Source: Phycisphaerales bacterium
Lineage (GTDB): Bacteria; Planctomycetota; Phycisphaerae; Phycisphaerales; SM1A02
DNA: 25,829 nt
Direction: 5' to 3'
Assembly: GCA_018882625.1 (NCBI GenBank)
Contig: VERO01000005.1
Location: forward strand, 1-25,829
Shown here: positions 14,025 through 21,546 of the stretch, one piece after another
Layout: every line of letters begins with the position of its first letter
How positions within the stretch are numbered: the first letter of the stretch is position 1
Notes under the pieces: generated by a model
Told to the model about the DNA's origin: nothing
The model's database searches: none
The model's input: only the letters and a program-made list of their open reading frames with translations
Made by a program: the position numbers and the translations under genes

Positions 14025-15466
14025 GCGGGATTGGCCACAGCGGCGCCGGATCGCTGGAGTCGCGGCGGGCGGCGGCGCTCGAGCGGCTTCGGCCGGTCGG
14101 GCAGGATCACGTGCTCGCGTTCTGGGACACGCTTGGTGCGGATGCGCGCGAGTCGCTGCTGGCGCAGGTGGAGTCGCTGCCGATGGACGTCATCGACCGG
14201 GAGGCGAGGGCGATCCGCGCGGGTGCCGCATCCGCCGAGTCCGTGCCGGCTGGCCTCGAGCCCGCGCCCGTCCTGCGCCGCCGTGACATCGACACCGGCC
14301 ACTGGTCTGCGGCCGGCGCGCGCGTGATCGGCGCGGGCCGCGTGGCCTGCTTCACCGTGGCGGGAGGCCAGGGCACGAGGCTCGGCTGGGATGGGCCCAA
14401 GGGCATCTTCCCCGCGACGCCCCTCGCCGCCAAGCCGCTCTTCCAGGTGTTCGCCGAGGGCATCGCCGCGGCGCGTGCGCGCTTCGGCGCGATGGTGCGC
14501 TGGTACATCATGACGAGCCCGCTGAACCATGCGCAGACGCACGACTTCCTCGCGGCGCACTCGTGGTTCGGTCTCGGTGCAGGCACGGTCACCCTGATCC
14601 CGCAGGGCACGCTGCCGTCGCTGTCGCGCGACGGGCGCATCCTGATGGCGTCGCCATCGGCGGTCGCGGTGAATCCCGATGGGCACGGGGGCGCGGTGCG
14701 CGCGCTCCGCGACAGCGGCGCACTCGACCAGATGCGGCGCGAGGGCATCGATACGCTGAGCATGTTCCAGGTGGACAACCCGCTCGTGCGCGTGGTCGAT
14801 CCGCTCTTCATCGGCCTCCATGCCGAGCATCCCTCGAGCTCCGCGGAGGCGTCGAGCAAGGTGGTGCCCAAGCGCAACGCCGCGGAGAAGGTGGGCGTCT
14901 TCTGCGCGAGCGGCGGCCGCACCATGGTCGTGGAGTACAGCGACCTGCCTGCAGGGCTCGCCTCGAGCACCAGCCCGGACGGCTCGCTCCGCTTCAGCGC
15001 AGGCTCGATCGCGATCCACGCCTTCGGGGTCCCGTTCCTCGAGAGGATCGCGGCGGGCGCCAGGGCGCTCCCGCTGCATCACGCGGCGAAGAAGGTGCCG
15101 CACGTGGGCATTCCGGACGGCCGCATGGTCGAGCCTGCGTCGCCCAATGCCGTGAAGCTCGAGACATTCATATTCGATGCGGTGCCGCTGGCGCTCAGGG
15201 CGCTGGTGCTCGAGACGGACCGCGCGGAGGAGTTCGCGCCCATCAAGAACGCGGAGGGCGAGGACTCTCCAGCATCAAGCCGCACGGCGCAGCTCGACCG
15301 CGCAGCGCGCTGGCTCGAGTCGCGCGGGTCGCGCGTGGCGCGGGATGCGTCGGGGGCGCTGCGCTGCGAGATCGAGATCTCGCCGCTCACGGCGTGCGAT
15401 GCCAGCGAGATTCCGGCCAGCCGAATCCCGCGCGAGGTCAGCGCAGGCGAGCGGATCCTGCTGTAG
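14021..15466 (+). CDS. UAP1-like UDP-N-acetylhexosamine pyrophosphorylase (eukaryotic-type UDPGP family)
   Basis: This 481-residue protein transfers UMP from UTP to a sugar 1-phosphate, most likely GlcNAc-1-P. It has the nucleotide-binding loop AGGQGTRLGWDGPKG from residue 114, then WYIMTSPLNHAQT, FGLGAGTVTLIPQGTLPSLS, NPDGHGGAVRAL, FQVDNPLVRVVDPLFIG, SSKVVPKRNAAEKVGV, RFSAGSIAIHAFGVPFL, HHAAKKVPHV and EEFAPIKNAEGEDSP. These follow, motif for motif, the order of human UAP1 and yeast QRI1, and are unlike bacterial GlmU or GalU. Planctomycetes are known to hold such genes. It overlaps phoU by 4 bases and recJ by 29 bases at the 3' end. Glucose-1-P or GalNAc-1-P as substrate is possible. Confidence 0.9.
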   Translation: MSGIGHSGAGSLESRRAAALERLRPVGQDHVLAFWDTLGADARESLLAQVESLPMDVIDREARAIRAGAASAESVPAGLEPAPVLRRRDIDTGHWSAAGARVIGAGRVACFTVAGGQGTRLGWDGPKGIFPATPLAAKPLFQVFAEGIAAARARFGAMVRWYIMTSPLNHAQTHDFLAAHSWFGLGAGTVTLIPQGTLPSLSRDGRILMASPSAVAVNPDGHGGAVRALRDSGALDQMRREGIDTLSMFQVDNPLVRVVDPLFIGLHAEHPSSSAEASSKVVPKRNAAEKVGVFCASGGRTMVVEYSDLPAGLASSTSPDGSLRFSAGSIAIHAFGVPFLERIAAGARALPLHHAAKKVPHVGIPDGRMVEPASPNAVKLETFIFDAVPLALRALVLETDRAEEFAPIKNAEGEDSPASSRTAQLDRAARWLESRGSRVARDASGALRCEIEISPLTACDASEIPASRIPREVSAGERILL

Positions 15467-17267
15467 GCGCCGCATCGGCGACATCACGCACGCGCGCAAA
15501 CACGCCGCCGCGGTAGTCGTCGAGCTTGAGCTCCGCCACCAGGTTCACCGTCATGCCTGGAGAGAGGCGCGCCATGAGGGGCGCCTGGCGCCACCATACG
15601 CACCTCAGCTCGCGGCGCTCGGATCCCTCGACGCTCGCCACAAACTCCGCATGGTCGCGCTCCTTGCCGAAGGCGCGAGGCCGCCCCACGACACGCACCT
15701 TCGGCACCAGCACGGTCGGCTCGGGCCATCCCGGACCGAACGGGCCAATCCTCGAGACCGTGCGCACCGCGCGCTCGTCGAGGTCCGCGGGCCCCGCGGT
15801 GCAGTCGATGCTCCGCGGCACAGGCCGCAACGCGCGCACATGCGGCGCGGCATGGTCGGAGAGCGCCTCGCGGAAGGCCGCAAGGGACGTCGCCTGCAGC
15901 GAGACGCCTGCCGCCGCAGCGTGTCCGCCCCAGCGCAGCAGGTGCGGTGCGCATGCGTTGAGGCCCTCGAGTATGGAGTAGCCCTCGACGCTTCGGGCCG
16001 ACCCGTGGCAGGTGCCGTCCTCGACCGAGAGCAGCACGCTCGGCAGCCCCGTGCGCTCCACGACGCGTGCGCTGGCGATGCCCACGATCCCGCGCGGCCA
16101 TGCGGCATCGGCGAGCACCACGGCGCCTCGGGATGCGCCCGTGCCCTCGCGCTCGACGCGGGCGATCGCCTGCTCGTGCACCATCCGCTCGAGCGCCTTG
16201 CGGCGCTCGTTCATCGCCACGAAGGATGCCGCAAGGGTGGTGGCGCGGGCCAGCACCTGCCCTGACGGCTCGCCGAAGGCGCGGAATCCGCTCCCCTGCT
16301 CCGCGGGCATCGACAGCAGCTCGACGGCCGCGTTGGCGTCGCCGATGCGGCCGCTCGCGTTGAGCACCGGGCCGAGCGAGAACTGGATCCGCTCCACGTC
16401 GACATCGGTGCCCGGCCGGATGCCGCATGCGCGCACGAGCGCCGCCAGGCCCGGGATCCCGGTGCGGCCAAGCCGCGCGAGGCCGGCCCTCACCAGGGCG
16501 CGGTTCGCGCCGTGCAGCGGCATCACGTCGGTGATCGTGCCGAGCGCCGCGAGCGGCAGGGTCTCGAGCAGCGCCTCGCGCAGTGCGGGCTGGACGCGCT
16601 CGCTGCCGCTCCAGCTGCGTGCGACCGCCCACGCCACCATCCATGCCACGAGCGCTCCGCAGGAGTGCCACTCGGCAGCTCCGGCAGGCGCAGCGTCCCC
16701 GCTGCGGAGCGCGGGGTGCACGACCGCGTCGGCATCAGGCAGCATGACCGATCCGTCGGCGCTGCGTGCGAAGGCATGGTGATCGGTGATGACCAGCCGC
16801 ATGCCAAGCTCGCGCGCGCGCCTCGCCTCAGCGATGGCGGTGATGCCGCAGTCGACCGTGACCACCGCTGTGGCGCCTTGCCGCGCAAACTGCTCGAGCG
16901 CCGCCGATGAGAGGCCGTATCCCTCGGCCATGCGCAGGGGCACGTGCGCGATGAGGTCGCCGCCAGGACATGCGGCGCGAAGCACGTGCACGAGGATCGA
17001 CGCCGCGCAGATCCCGTCCGCGTCGTAGTCGCCATGAATCGCGATGCGCTCGCCATCCCGAAGTGCCTGCGCGAGCAGCTCGCCCGCAGCGACCGCGCCG
17101 TGGACCGATTCGGGCGCCGGGAGCTCAGCGAGCCCGGACCCTGCGACGGGCGCCGGCAGCGGCAGCGCGATGCCCCGCGCCACCGCGATCCGCTCGGCGA
17201 GGCCAAGACGGTTGCGTTCCCCCTCGCCCACCGCCGGAGCGGACCAGGCATGGAGCCATCCCTGCAT
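15438..17267 (-). CDS. recJ: Single-stranded-DNA-specific exonuclease RecJ
   Basis: RecJ degrades single-stranded DNA 5' to 3' in recombination and mismatch or base-excision repair. The 609 residues carry the DHH family motifs: HGDYDADGICAASIL (Asp80, Asp82, Asp84 at the metal site), VTVDCGI, ITDHHAFA (Asp162, His163, His164) and the DHHA1 C-terminal GGHAAAAGVSLQ. A C-terminal OB-fold region (about residues 460-600, VNLVAELKLDDYRGGVFARVRDV) completes the family architecture. The start ATG at 17267 is 6 bases after TAGCCT. Its length is close to the usual 570-600. The stop end overlaps the UAP1-like gene by 29 bases. The C-terminus is slightly Ala/Arg-rich. Confidence 0.95.
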   Translation of the reverse strand: MQGWLHAWSAPAVGEGERNRLGLAERIAVARGIALPLPAPVAGSGLAELPAPESVHGAVAAGELLAQALRDGERIAIHGDYDADGICAASILVHVLRAACPGGDLIAHVPLRMAEGYGLSSAALEQFARQGATAVVTVDCGITAIAEARRARELGMRLVITDHHAFARSADGSVMLPDADAVVHPALRSGDAAPAGAAEWHSCGALVAWMVAWAVARSWSGSERVQPALREALLETLPLAALGTITDVMPLHGANRALVRAGLARLGRTGIPGLAALVRACGIRPGTDVDVERIQFSLGPVLNASGRIGDANAAVELLSMPAEQGSGFRAFGEPSGQVLARATTLAASFVAMNERRKALERMVHEQAIARVEREGTGASRGAVVLADAAWPRGIVGIASARVVERTGLPSVLLSVEDGTCHGSARSVEGYSILEGLNACAPHLLRWGGHAAAAGVSLQATSLAAFREALSDHAAPHVRALRPVPRSIDCTAGPADLDERAVRTVSRIGPFGPGWPEPTVLVPKVRVVGRPRAFGKERDHAEFVASVEGSERRELRCVWWRQAPLMARLSPGMTVNLVAELKLDDYRGGVFARVRDVADAAPTAGSARLR

Positions 17268-17273
17268 GCCCCG

Positions 17274-17279
17274 AGGCTA
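17274..17279 (-). promoter_or_regulatory. -10 element of recJ
   Basis: TAGCCT ends 6 bases before the ATG at 17267, predicting a leaderless transcript. The hexamer is weaker than the others. Confidence 0.4.
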
Positions 17280-17288
17280 TCGCCCCGG

Positions 17289-17318
17289 TTGCCCATGGCG
17301 CAGGGGCTCGGGCATACT
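17289..17318 (+). promoter_or_regulatory. Sigma70-like promoter of adk
   Basis: TTGCCC (17289-17294) and CATACT (17313-17318) are separated by 18 bases, a usual -35/-10 arrangement. The transcript would carry a leader of about 37 bases, and GGAG at 17347-17350 lies 11 bases before the ATG. This contrasts with the leaderless pattern of the other first genes in the window. Confidence 0.45.
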
Positions 17319-17361
17319 GCGCGCGGCGGCCTTGCGACCCCATCCCGGAGCGATCCAGAAC

Positions 17362-17976
17362 ATGCCTCACCGATACAAGACTGTCCTTCTCTTCGGAGCG
17401 CCCGGGGCCGGCAAGGGCACCCAGGGCAAGATCCTCGGGAAGATCCCGGGCTTCTTCCATCTCGCGTGCGGCGACGTGTTCCGCTCGCTCGACATGACCA
17501 GCGAGCTCGGCAAGCAGTTCCTCCAGTACTCCTCGCGCGGCGAGCTCGTGCCCGACGAGCTCACCATCGAGATGTGGAGCCAGAACATGCATGCGCAGAC
17601 GGTCCTCAGCCTGTACAAGCCGAAGGAGGACCTGCTGGTGCTCGACGGAATCCCGCGCAATGTCGCGCAGGCGAAGGCCCTCGAGAAGTACATCAACGTG
17701 CTCAAGGTGATCCACCTCGTCTGCCCCGACGAGGATGCGATGGTGCACCGGATGCGGCGCCGCGCGCTCAAGGAGAACCGCATCGACGATGCCGACGAGA
17801 AGGTGATCCGCCGGCGCTTCGAGGTCTACCGCCTCGAGACGCAGCCCGTGCTCGACCATTACCCCAAGGCACTGATCACCGAGGTGAGCGCGATCGGGTC
17901 GCCGGCCGCGGTGCTGCAGCATGTGCTCGAGGTCGTGGTGCCGGTGCAGGACAGTCACTTCCGCAACCCGCTCTAG
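17362..17976 (+). CDS. adk: Adenylate kinase family nucleoside monophosphate kinase, short-LID
   Basis: This 204-residue protein transfers phosphate between ATP and a nucleoside monophosphate. It has a P-loop from Gly12 (GAPGAGKGT), an NMP-binding region (HLACGDVFRS, RGELVPDELTIEMW) and the LDGIPRN segment of the Walker B region. Its Arg-rich RMRRRALKENRIDDADEKVIRRRFEVY replaces the long zinc-binding LID of most bacterial Adk enzymes, and RRRFEVYRLETQPVLDHY follows. Adk is the best call, but the short LID is also seen in UMP/CMP-kinase-like enzymes, so AMP specificity is not proven. The ATG at 17362 has GGAG upstream and an upstream promoter. It is divergent from recJ and convergent with the PDZ gene, 27 bases apart. 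A weak GCGG/CCGC hairpin lies just after the stop. Confidence 0.85.
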   Translation: MPHRYKTVLLFGAPGAGKGTQGKILGKIPGFFHLACGDVFRSLDMTSELGKQFLQYSSRGELVPDELTIEMWSQNMHAQTVLSLYKPKEDLLVLDGIPRNVAQAKALEKYINVLKVIHLVCPDEDAMVHRMRRRALKENRIDDADEKVIRRRFEVYRLETQPVLDHYPKALITEVSAIGSPAAVLQHVLEVVVPVQDSHFRNPL

Positions 17977-18003
17977 CGGACATCCGCAGGAGCGCGCGGC
18001 CTG

Positions 18004-18978
18004 TCAGCGCGGCGTGAGGCCCGGGCCCTGCTGCGGCTGCGCGCCGTCGTCGACGGGGATCGCGATCTCGCGCTCGGGGAACCGGGTGCGGATCTCCCGG
18101 ACCACAGCCTCGCGCCAGTCGGAGGCGCCCGTCGACGGGAGCCTCGCCTCGAATCGCTCAAGCTCTGCCGCATCGGCGAGCTCGACCTCGACCTCGATCC
18201 TGTCCTCGAGCGTCGCGCCATCATCGCCCACCTGGATGCGGCCGCGCTCGTCGCGCCGGGCGCGTGCGACCGTGAGCGTGACCGTATCGCCCGGCACGCG
18301 CGACTGGATCATCGCCACAAGCTGGTCGCTCGCCTCGAGCACAGTGTCGCCAATGCGCTCGATGCGGTCGCCGGGACGGAGCACGCGCTCGGCGGGCATG
18401 CCGGGCAGGAGCATGCTGATCTCCACTCCGGGACGCAGGCGGTCCATCGACGACTGCATCCTGATGCCGAGCGCACCGCGCGGCAGCGCCAGCGCCCGCG
18501 CGCACGCGGCGGCCACGAGGCGCGCGTGCTGCTCGGGCGAGAGGCGGCCCCGCGTGAGCGCGGCGATCATCTCCTCGAGCGGGAAGGCGCCGGCCTCGAG
18601 CTCCGCGCTGGCGCGCTGGCGCACCTCGAACTTGGGGTCGTCGAGCCGTGCGATGCACTCGAGCAGCGGCTGCGGGAGCGCGACGCGCTCGACCGTCGCA
18701 GGATCCCACATCCGGCGCACGCGCTCGACGATCATCGGCATCGCGCGCTGGCGGGGCAATTCCGGAGGAAACTGGATCACTCCAGGCAGTTCCTCGACAA
18801 GACGGGGGCGAGCCGCCGCATCGGGCAGCTGCTGCGCCATCGCCAGCGGACCGGAGGACGCTGCGGCCGCCGCGAGCGCACCGGCGGCCGCGGCCGCGCG
18901 GCGGATCGCCAGGTGCGCCACGGCGCGTGCGCCCGATCGGCATGCCAGCACGCGGACCGCTGCGGAACTCGGCCTCAT
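18004..18978 (-). CDS. Membrane-anchored or exported PDZ-domain protein with HEAT-like region
   Basis: This 324-residue protein begins with a basic segment and a long Ala-rich hydrophobic stretch (AVAHLAIRRAAAAAGALAAAAA) that is a signal peptide or membrane anchor. A helical region (LLECIARLDDPKFEVRQRASAELEAGAFPLEEMIAAL) resembles a HEAT repeat. It is followed by a PDZ domain (GALGIRMQS, GVEISMLLPGMPAERVLRPGDRIERIGDTVLEASDQLVAMI, GDTVTLTVAR) that would bind protein C-termini. No protease domain is present, so it is not a DegP-type enzyme. I start at the ATG at 18978, whose ATGA overlaps the upstream kinase stop, with GGAG 5 bases upstream; an open frame running further upstream is not the gene. 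It is last in the tpiA operon. Confidence 0.8.
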   Translation of the reverse strand: MRPSSAAVRVLACRSGARAVAHLAIRRAAAAAGALAAAAASSGPLAMAQQLPDAAARPRLVEELPGVIQFPPELPRQRAMPMIVERVRRMWDPATVERVALPQPLLECIARLDDPKFEVRQRASAELEAGAFPLEEMIAALTRGRLSPEQHARLVAAACARALALPRGALGIRMQSSMDRLRPGVEISMLLPGMPAERVLRPGDRIERIGDTVLEASDQLVAMIQSRVPGDTVTLTVARARRDERGRIQVGDDGATLEDRIEVEVELADAAELERFEARLPSTGASDWREAVVREIRTRFPEREIAIPVDDGAQPQQGPGLTPR

Positions 18979-20060
18979 GCGGACTCCATGCATCTGAGGC
19001 ACAGCGTAGCCAGCGCCTCGCGCCGTTCCCAGATGGATGCGGTCTTGCGGTTCACGTGGCGCAGGAAGGCGCCTCCCTCGATGCGGCCGAACATGCCCGA
19101 GCGCGCGATGCGCGGCACGCTTTCGGCAATCGACGCCTCCACCATCAGCGCCGGCATCGCCGCCGCCTCGCGCTCGCCAAGCCGAAGCGATGGGGTGATG
19201 GCGTAGCCGCGCAGGAATGCCTCCATCCGAGGCAGGTGAATGGACGCAGGCCACGACCGCTCGTCCGAGTCGCCGAGCGGATCGAGCGAGAACTGCATGG
19301 CCGCGTTGGCCACATCAAGCAGCCTGTGACCCATGCGCGCCGAGTCGAGATCGAGGACCGCGAGCGGGAATCCCGCGTGGTAGAGCACGTTGCCAGGATG
19401 GAAGTCGCCGTGGAGCACATGCGATGCGCCTGCATCGCCCGGGATCGCCAAGGTGCCATCGGCCACCGCAGCGGCGGCGCTCATGCGTGCCGAGAGCTGA
19501 GACAGCGTCGATGCCAGCGCCTCGCCACGCTCGCTGAGCGATCCGTCGGATGCGGAGAGTCGCCTCCATGCGGCATCGACCGCAGGTGCGCGGTGGTAGA
19601 GGCTCTCCGGCACCATCTCCGGGCGGGCCCATCCGTCCAGCGTGCGGTGCCACCTCGCCAGCAGCTGCCCTGCCTCAAGGGCACTTCCAAGGGACCGGTC
19701 GAAGACCTGGCCCTCGATGAAGTCGAAGAGCTCGTAGACGATCGTGCCGCGCTCGAGCCACGTGGCACCCGTGGCGCGCACAGGAACGAGTCGCGGCACC
19801 GGAAACCTCAGCCGCGCAAGCTCGGTATGCACGGCATGGCAGAAGTTCACCCGGTCGGAGCCTGCGCCGGCAAGGTCGCGCCGCTTGAGCAGGTAGCGCG
19901 ACCCGTCGATGCACTCGACGAGCGCCTTCGGGCTGCGTGCGCTGCCGCGGCGGTACTCGCGGATACGCCGAGGCTTCGGCACCGCGAACGCGCCAAGGAC
20001 CTCCCGAGCCTCATCGGGCGTGAATCTGGCGCGCCTGCTGGCCGCGCCGTCACTCGGCAT
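18975..20060 (-). CDS. Aminoglycoside phosphotransferase (APH) fold kinase, substrate unknown
   Basis: This 361-residue protein has the APH/choline kinase fold: HVLHGDFHPGNVLY (catalytic Asp and Asn in the HGDxHxxN loop), VLDLDSARMGHRLLDVANAAMQF (the Mg-binding Asp of the DxD loop) and an N-terminal lobe with YLLKRRD. The family covers small-molecule kinases such as homoserine, choline and spore-coat CotS-type kinases, and their substrate cannot be read from the motifs. Its C-terminal 80 or so residues are helical. The start ATG at 20060 overlaps yicC by 11 bases and has AAGGAG 10 bases upstream. Its stop overlaps the PDZ gene start. An antibiotic-resistance role is unlikely given the housekeeping operon. 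Confidence 0.8.
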   Translation of the reverse strand: MPSDGAASRRARFTPDEAREVLGAFAVPKPRRIREYRRGSARSPKALVECIDGSRYLLKRRDLAGAGSDRVNFCHAVHTELARLRFPVPRLVPVRATGATWLERGTIVYELFDFIEGQVFDRSLGSALEAGQLLARWHRTLDGWARPEMVPESLYHRAPAVDAAWRRLSASDGSLSERGEALASTLSQLSARMSAAAAVADGTLAIPGDAGASHVLHGDFHPGNVLYHAGFPLAVLDLDSARMGHRLLDVANAAMQFSLDPLGDSDERSWPASIHLPRMEAFLRGYAITPSLRLGEREAAAMPALMVEASIAESVPRIARSGMFGRIEGGAFLRHVNRKTASIWERREALATLCLRCMESA

Positions 20061-20961
20061 TCTGCGCCTGCTCCTTGATGCGGTCGATCGCCGTCTTCAT
20101 CTCCACGACATGGCGGCTGATCTCCGCGTCGGCGCTCTTGCTCGCGATCGTGTTGGCCTCGCGGAGCATCTCCTGCGCCAGGAAGTCCAGCGTGCGGCCC
20201 ACGGGCTCCGGGTTCGAGTCGGCGAGCAGCGCATCGAGCTGAGCGAGGTGCGCGGCGAGCCGCTCCACCTCCTCGGCGATGTCCGATCGCTCCGCGAAGA
20301 TGGCGACTTCCCGCAGGAGGTCCGAGGGCTCGACGGCGGCGCCAACCTCAGCCAGCAGCGCATTGATGCGCTGGCGCAGCCTCTCCTGGTACGCGGCGAC
20401 GACCTTGGGCGCGCGCGCGCGCACGGTGGCGAGGCGGTCACCGAGCGTCGTCGCGCATGCCCTGACGTGGTCGCGCAGCGCGACTCCCTCGGTGGTGCGC
20501 ATCGCAAGCAGCCGGTCGCATGCCTCGTCCAGAAGCGCCAGCGCCGCCGGCTGCACGGCGTGGAGGAAGCTCGCGCCCCCATCGCTGACCACGACGCCCG
20601 GGAGCGCCAGAAGCGATGCGATGACCGAAGCGCGCGCACCGGCATCATCCATCATGGCGCGCGCGCGCGTGTCGGGAAGGGCCTGCATGAGCTGGCCCAT
20701 GTACTGCCCCAGGCGATCCGCATCGATGCGCGCGGCCACGGCGGCCTCGCCCTCGGTGACCCTCAGCGAGATGGTGACGCTGCCGCGGCCAAGGCGGCGC
20801 GAGCACCGGGACTCGAGTTCAGCCTCGAGCGACTCCATGCCCTCGGGCACGCGCACGGTGCACTTGAAGTGCCGGTTGTTGACGGAGCGCACCTCAAGCG
20901 ACACCGTGGCTCCGCCGACCTTCGTCTGGGCGGTCCCGAAGCCTGTCATCGAGCGGATCAT
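20050..20961 (-). CDS. yicC: YicC family endoribonuclease-like protein
   Basis: This 303-residue protein has the YicC signature: MIRSMTGFG at the N-terminus, LEVRSVNNRHF, and the C-terminal DUF1732-type region from about residue 215 (LREVAIFAERSDIAEEVERLAAHLAQLDALL, GRTLDFLAQEMLREANTIASKS, VVEMKTAIDRIKEQAQN). E. coli YicC is an endoribonuclease acting on small RNAs such as RyhB. It starts 30 bases after secG, and overlaps the kinase gene by 11 bases. Length and motifs are normal for the family. Confidence 0.93.
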   Translation of the reverse strand: MIRSMTGFGTAQTKVGGATVSLEVRSVNNRHFKCTVRVPEGMESLEAELESRCSRRLGRGSVTISLRVTEGEAAVAARIDADRLGQYMGQLMQALPDTRARAMMDDAGARASVIASLLALPGVVVSDGGASFLHAVQPAALALLDEACDRLLAMRTTEGVALRDHVRACATTLGDRLATVRARAPKVVAAYQERLRQRINALLAEVGAAVEPSDLLREVAIFAERSDIAEEVERLAAHLAQLDALLADSNPEPVGRTLDFLAQEMLREANTIASKSADAEISRHVVEMKTAIDRIKEQAQNAE

Positions 20962-20991
20962 GAGCGCGTCAGCTGCAGGATCCGCTGGACG

Positions 20992-21522
20992 TCAGGGAGT
21001 CGCCGCGGGCGCGGGTGCGGGTGCGGCTGCAGGAGCCGCGGGCGCGGGTGCGGGTGCCGGTGCCGTCACAGGCGCGGGCGCGGCTGCGGCTGCAGGAGCC
21101 GCGGAAGGCGCAGGTGCGGACGCGGGCGCTCCGCCGAGCGGAGTGTCTGCAGCCGGAGTCGCTGCAGCATCGGGCTGCGCCACCGTGCCCGCAGGCGCTG
21201 CGGTTCCCGGAGCAGGCGCCGGGGCTGCCGCGTTCGTGCCCGGCATCGGTGCGGCCTCGCCAGTGGCCGTCGCCGTCGTCGGCCCGTCGAACACGTTCAG
21301 GCCGATCGCGAGGAGCAGGTAGATCGAGAAGATCGTGACGGTGGACACCGTCAGCACATCGCCGGTGCGGCCGCCGAAGGCCGTGTCCGACCCGCCGCCT
21401 GATGATCCGCCAAAGGCGTTCGCGAGGCCACCTCCCTGAGGCCGCTGCACCAGGATGATGAGCACGAGCGCCACGCTCGCGACGATGAAGAGGAGGGTGA
21501 GGATGGTGAAGGTGGTGCCCAT
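20992..21522 (-). CDS. secG: Protein translocase subunit SecG with long Ala/Pro/Gly tail
   Basis: SecG is a small inner-membrane subunit of the SecYEG channel. Residues 1-75 are a normal SecG: helix one (TILTLLFIVASVALVLIILVQ), the conserved loop RPQGGGLANAFGG, and helix two (VTIFSIYLLLAIGLNVF). The remaining 100 or so residues are a Pro/Ala/Gly/Thr tail, unlike the short tail of E. coli SecG (110 residues in total), encoded by GC repeats. It is preceded by GAGAGG 6 bases before the ATG at 21522. tpiA-secG linkage is conserved in many bacteria; here the gap is 24 bases. Confidence 0.92.
   Translation of the reverse strand: MGTTFTILTLLFIVASVALVLIILVQRPQGGGLANAFGGSSGGGSDTAFGGRTGDVLTVSTVTIFSIYLLLAIGLNVFDGPTTATATGEAAPMPGTNAAAPAPAPGTAAPAGTVAQPDAAATPAADTPLGGAPASAPAPSAAPAAAAAPAPVTAPAPAPAPAAPAAAPAPAPAATP
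21023..21104 (+). repeat. Direct 19-bp repeat inside the SecG tail coding region
   Basis: GCGGCTGCAGGAGCCGCGG occurs at 21023-21041 and again at 21086-21104, 63 bases apart (21 codons, in frame). The surrounding sequence is rich in GCGGGT and GCGGCT units. This suggests tail expansion by tandem duplication within secG. Confidence 0.8.
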
Positions 21523-21546
21523 GTGTTGCCTCTCGATGAACTTCGG

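Noticed and set aside
17976..17987. GCGG-acat-CCGC hairpin after adk as a terminator
   Set aside because: The stem is only four or five base pairs and there is no downstream T-run, so an intrinsic terminator is not supported.
18979..19254. N-terminal extension of the PDZ protein running into the kinase gene
   Set aside because: The extension is the frame shadow of the kinase coding sequence (His/Arg/Gly-rich). The ATG at 18978 has an SD and an ATGA overlap typical of the operon.
18975..20060. APH-fold kinase as an aminoglycoside resistance gene
   Set aside because: The fold is shared by many metabolic kinases, and the gene is embedded in a tpiA-secG-yicC operon with no resistance or mobile context.
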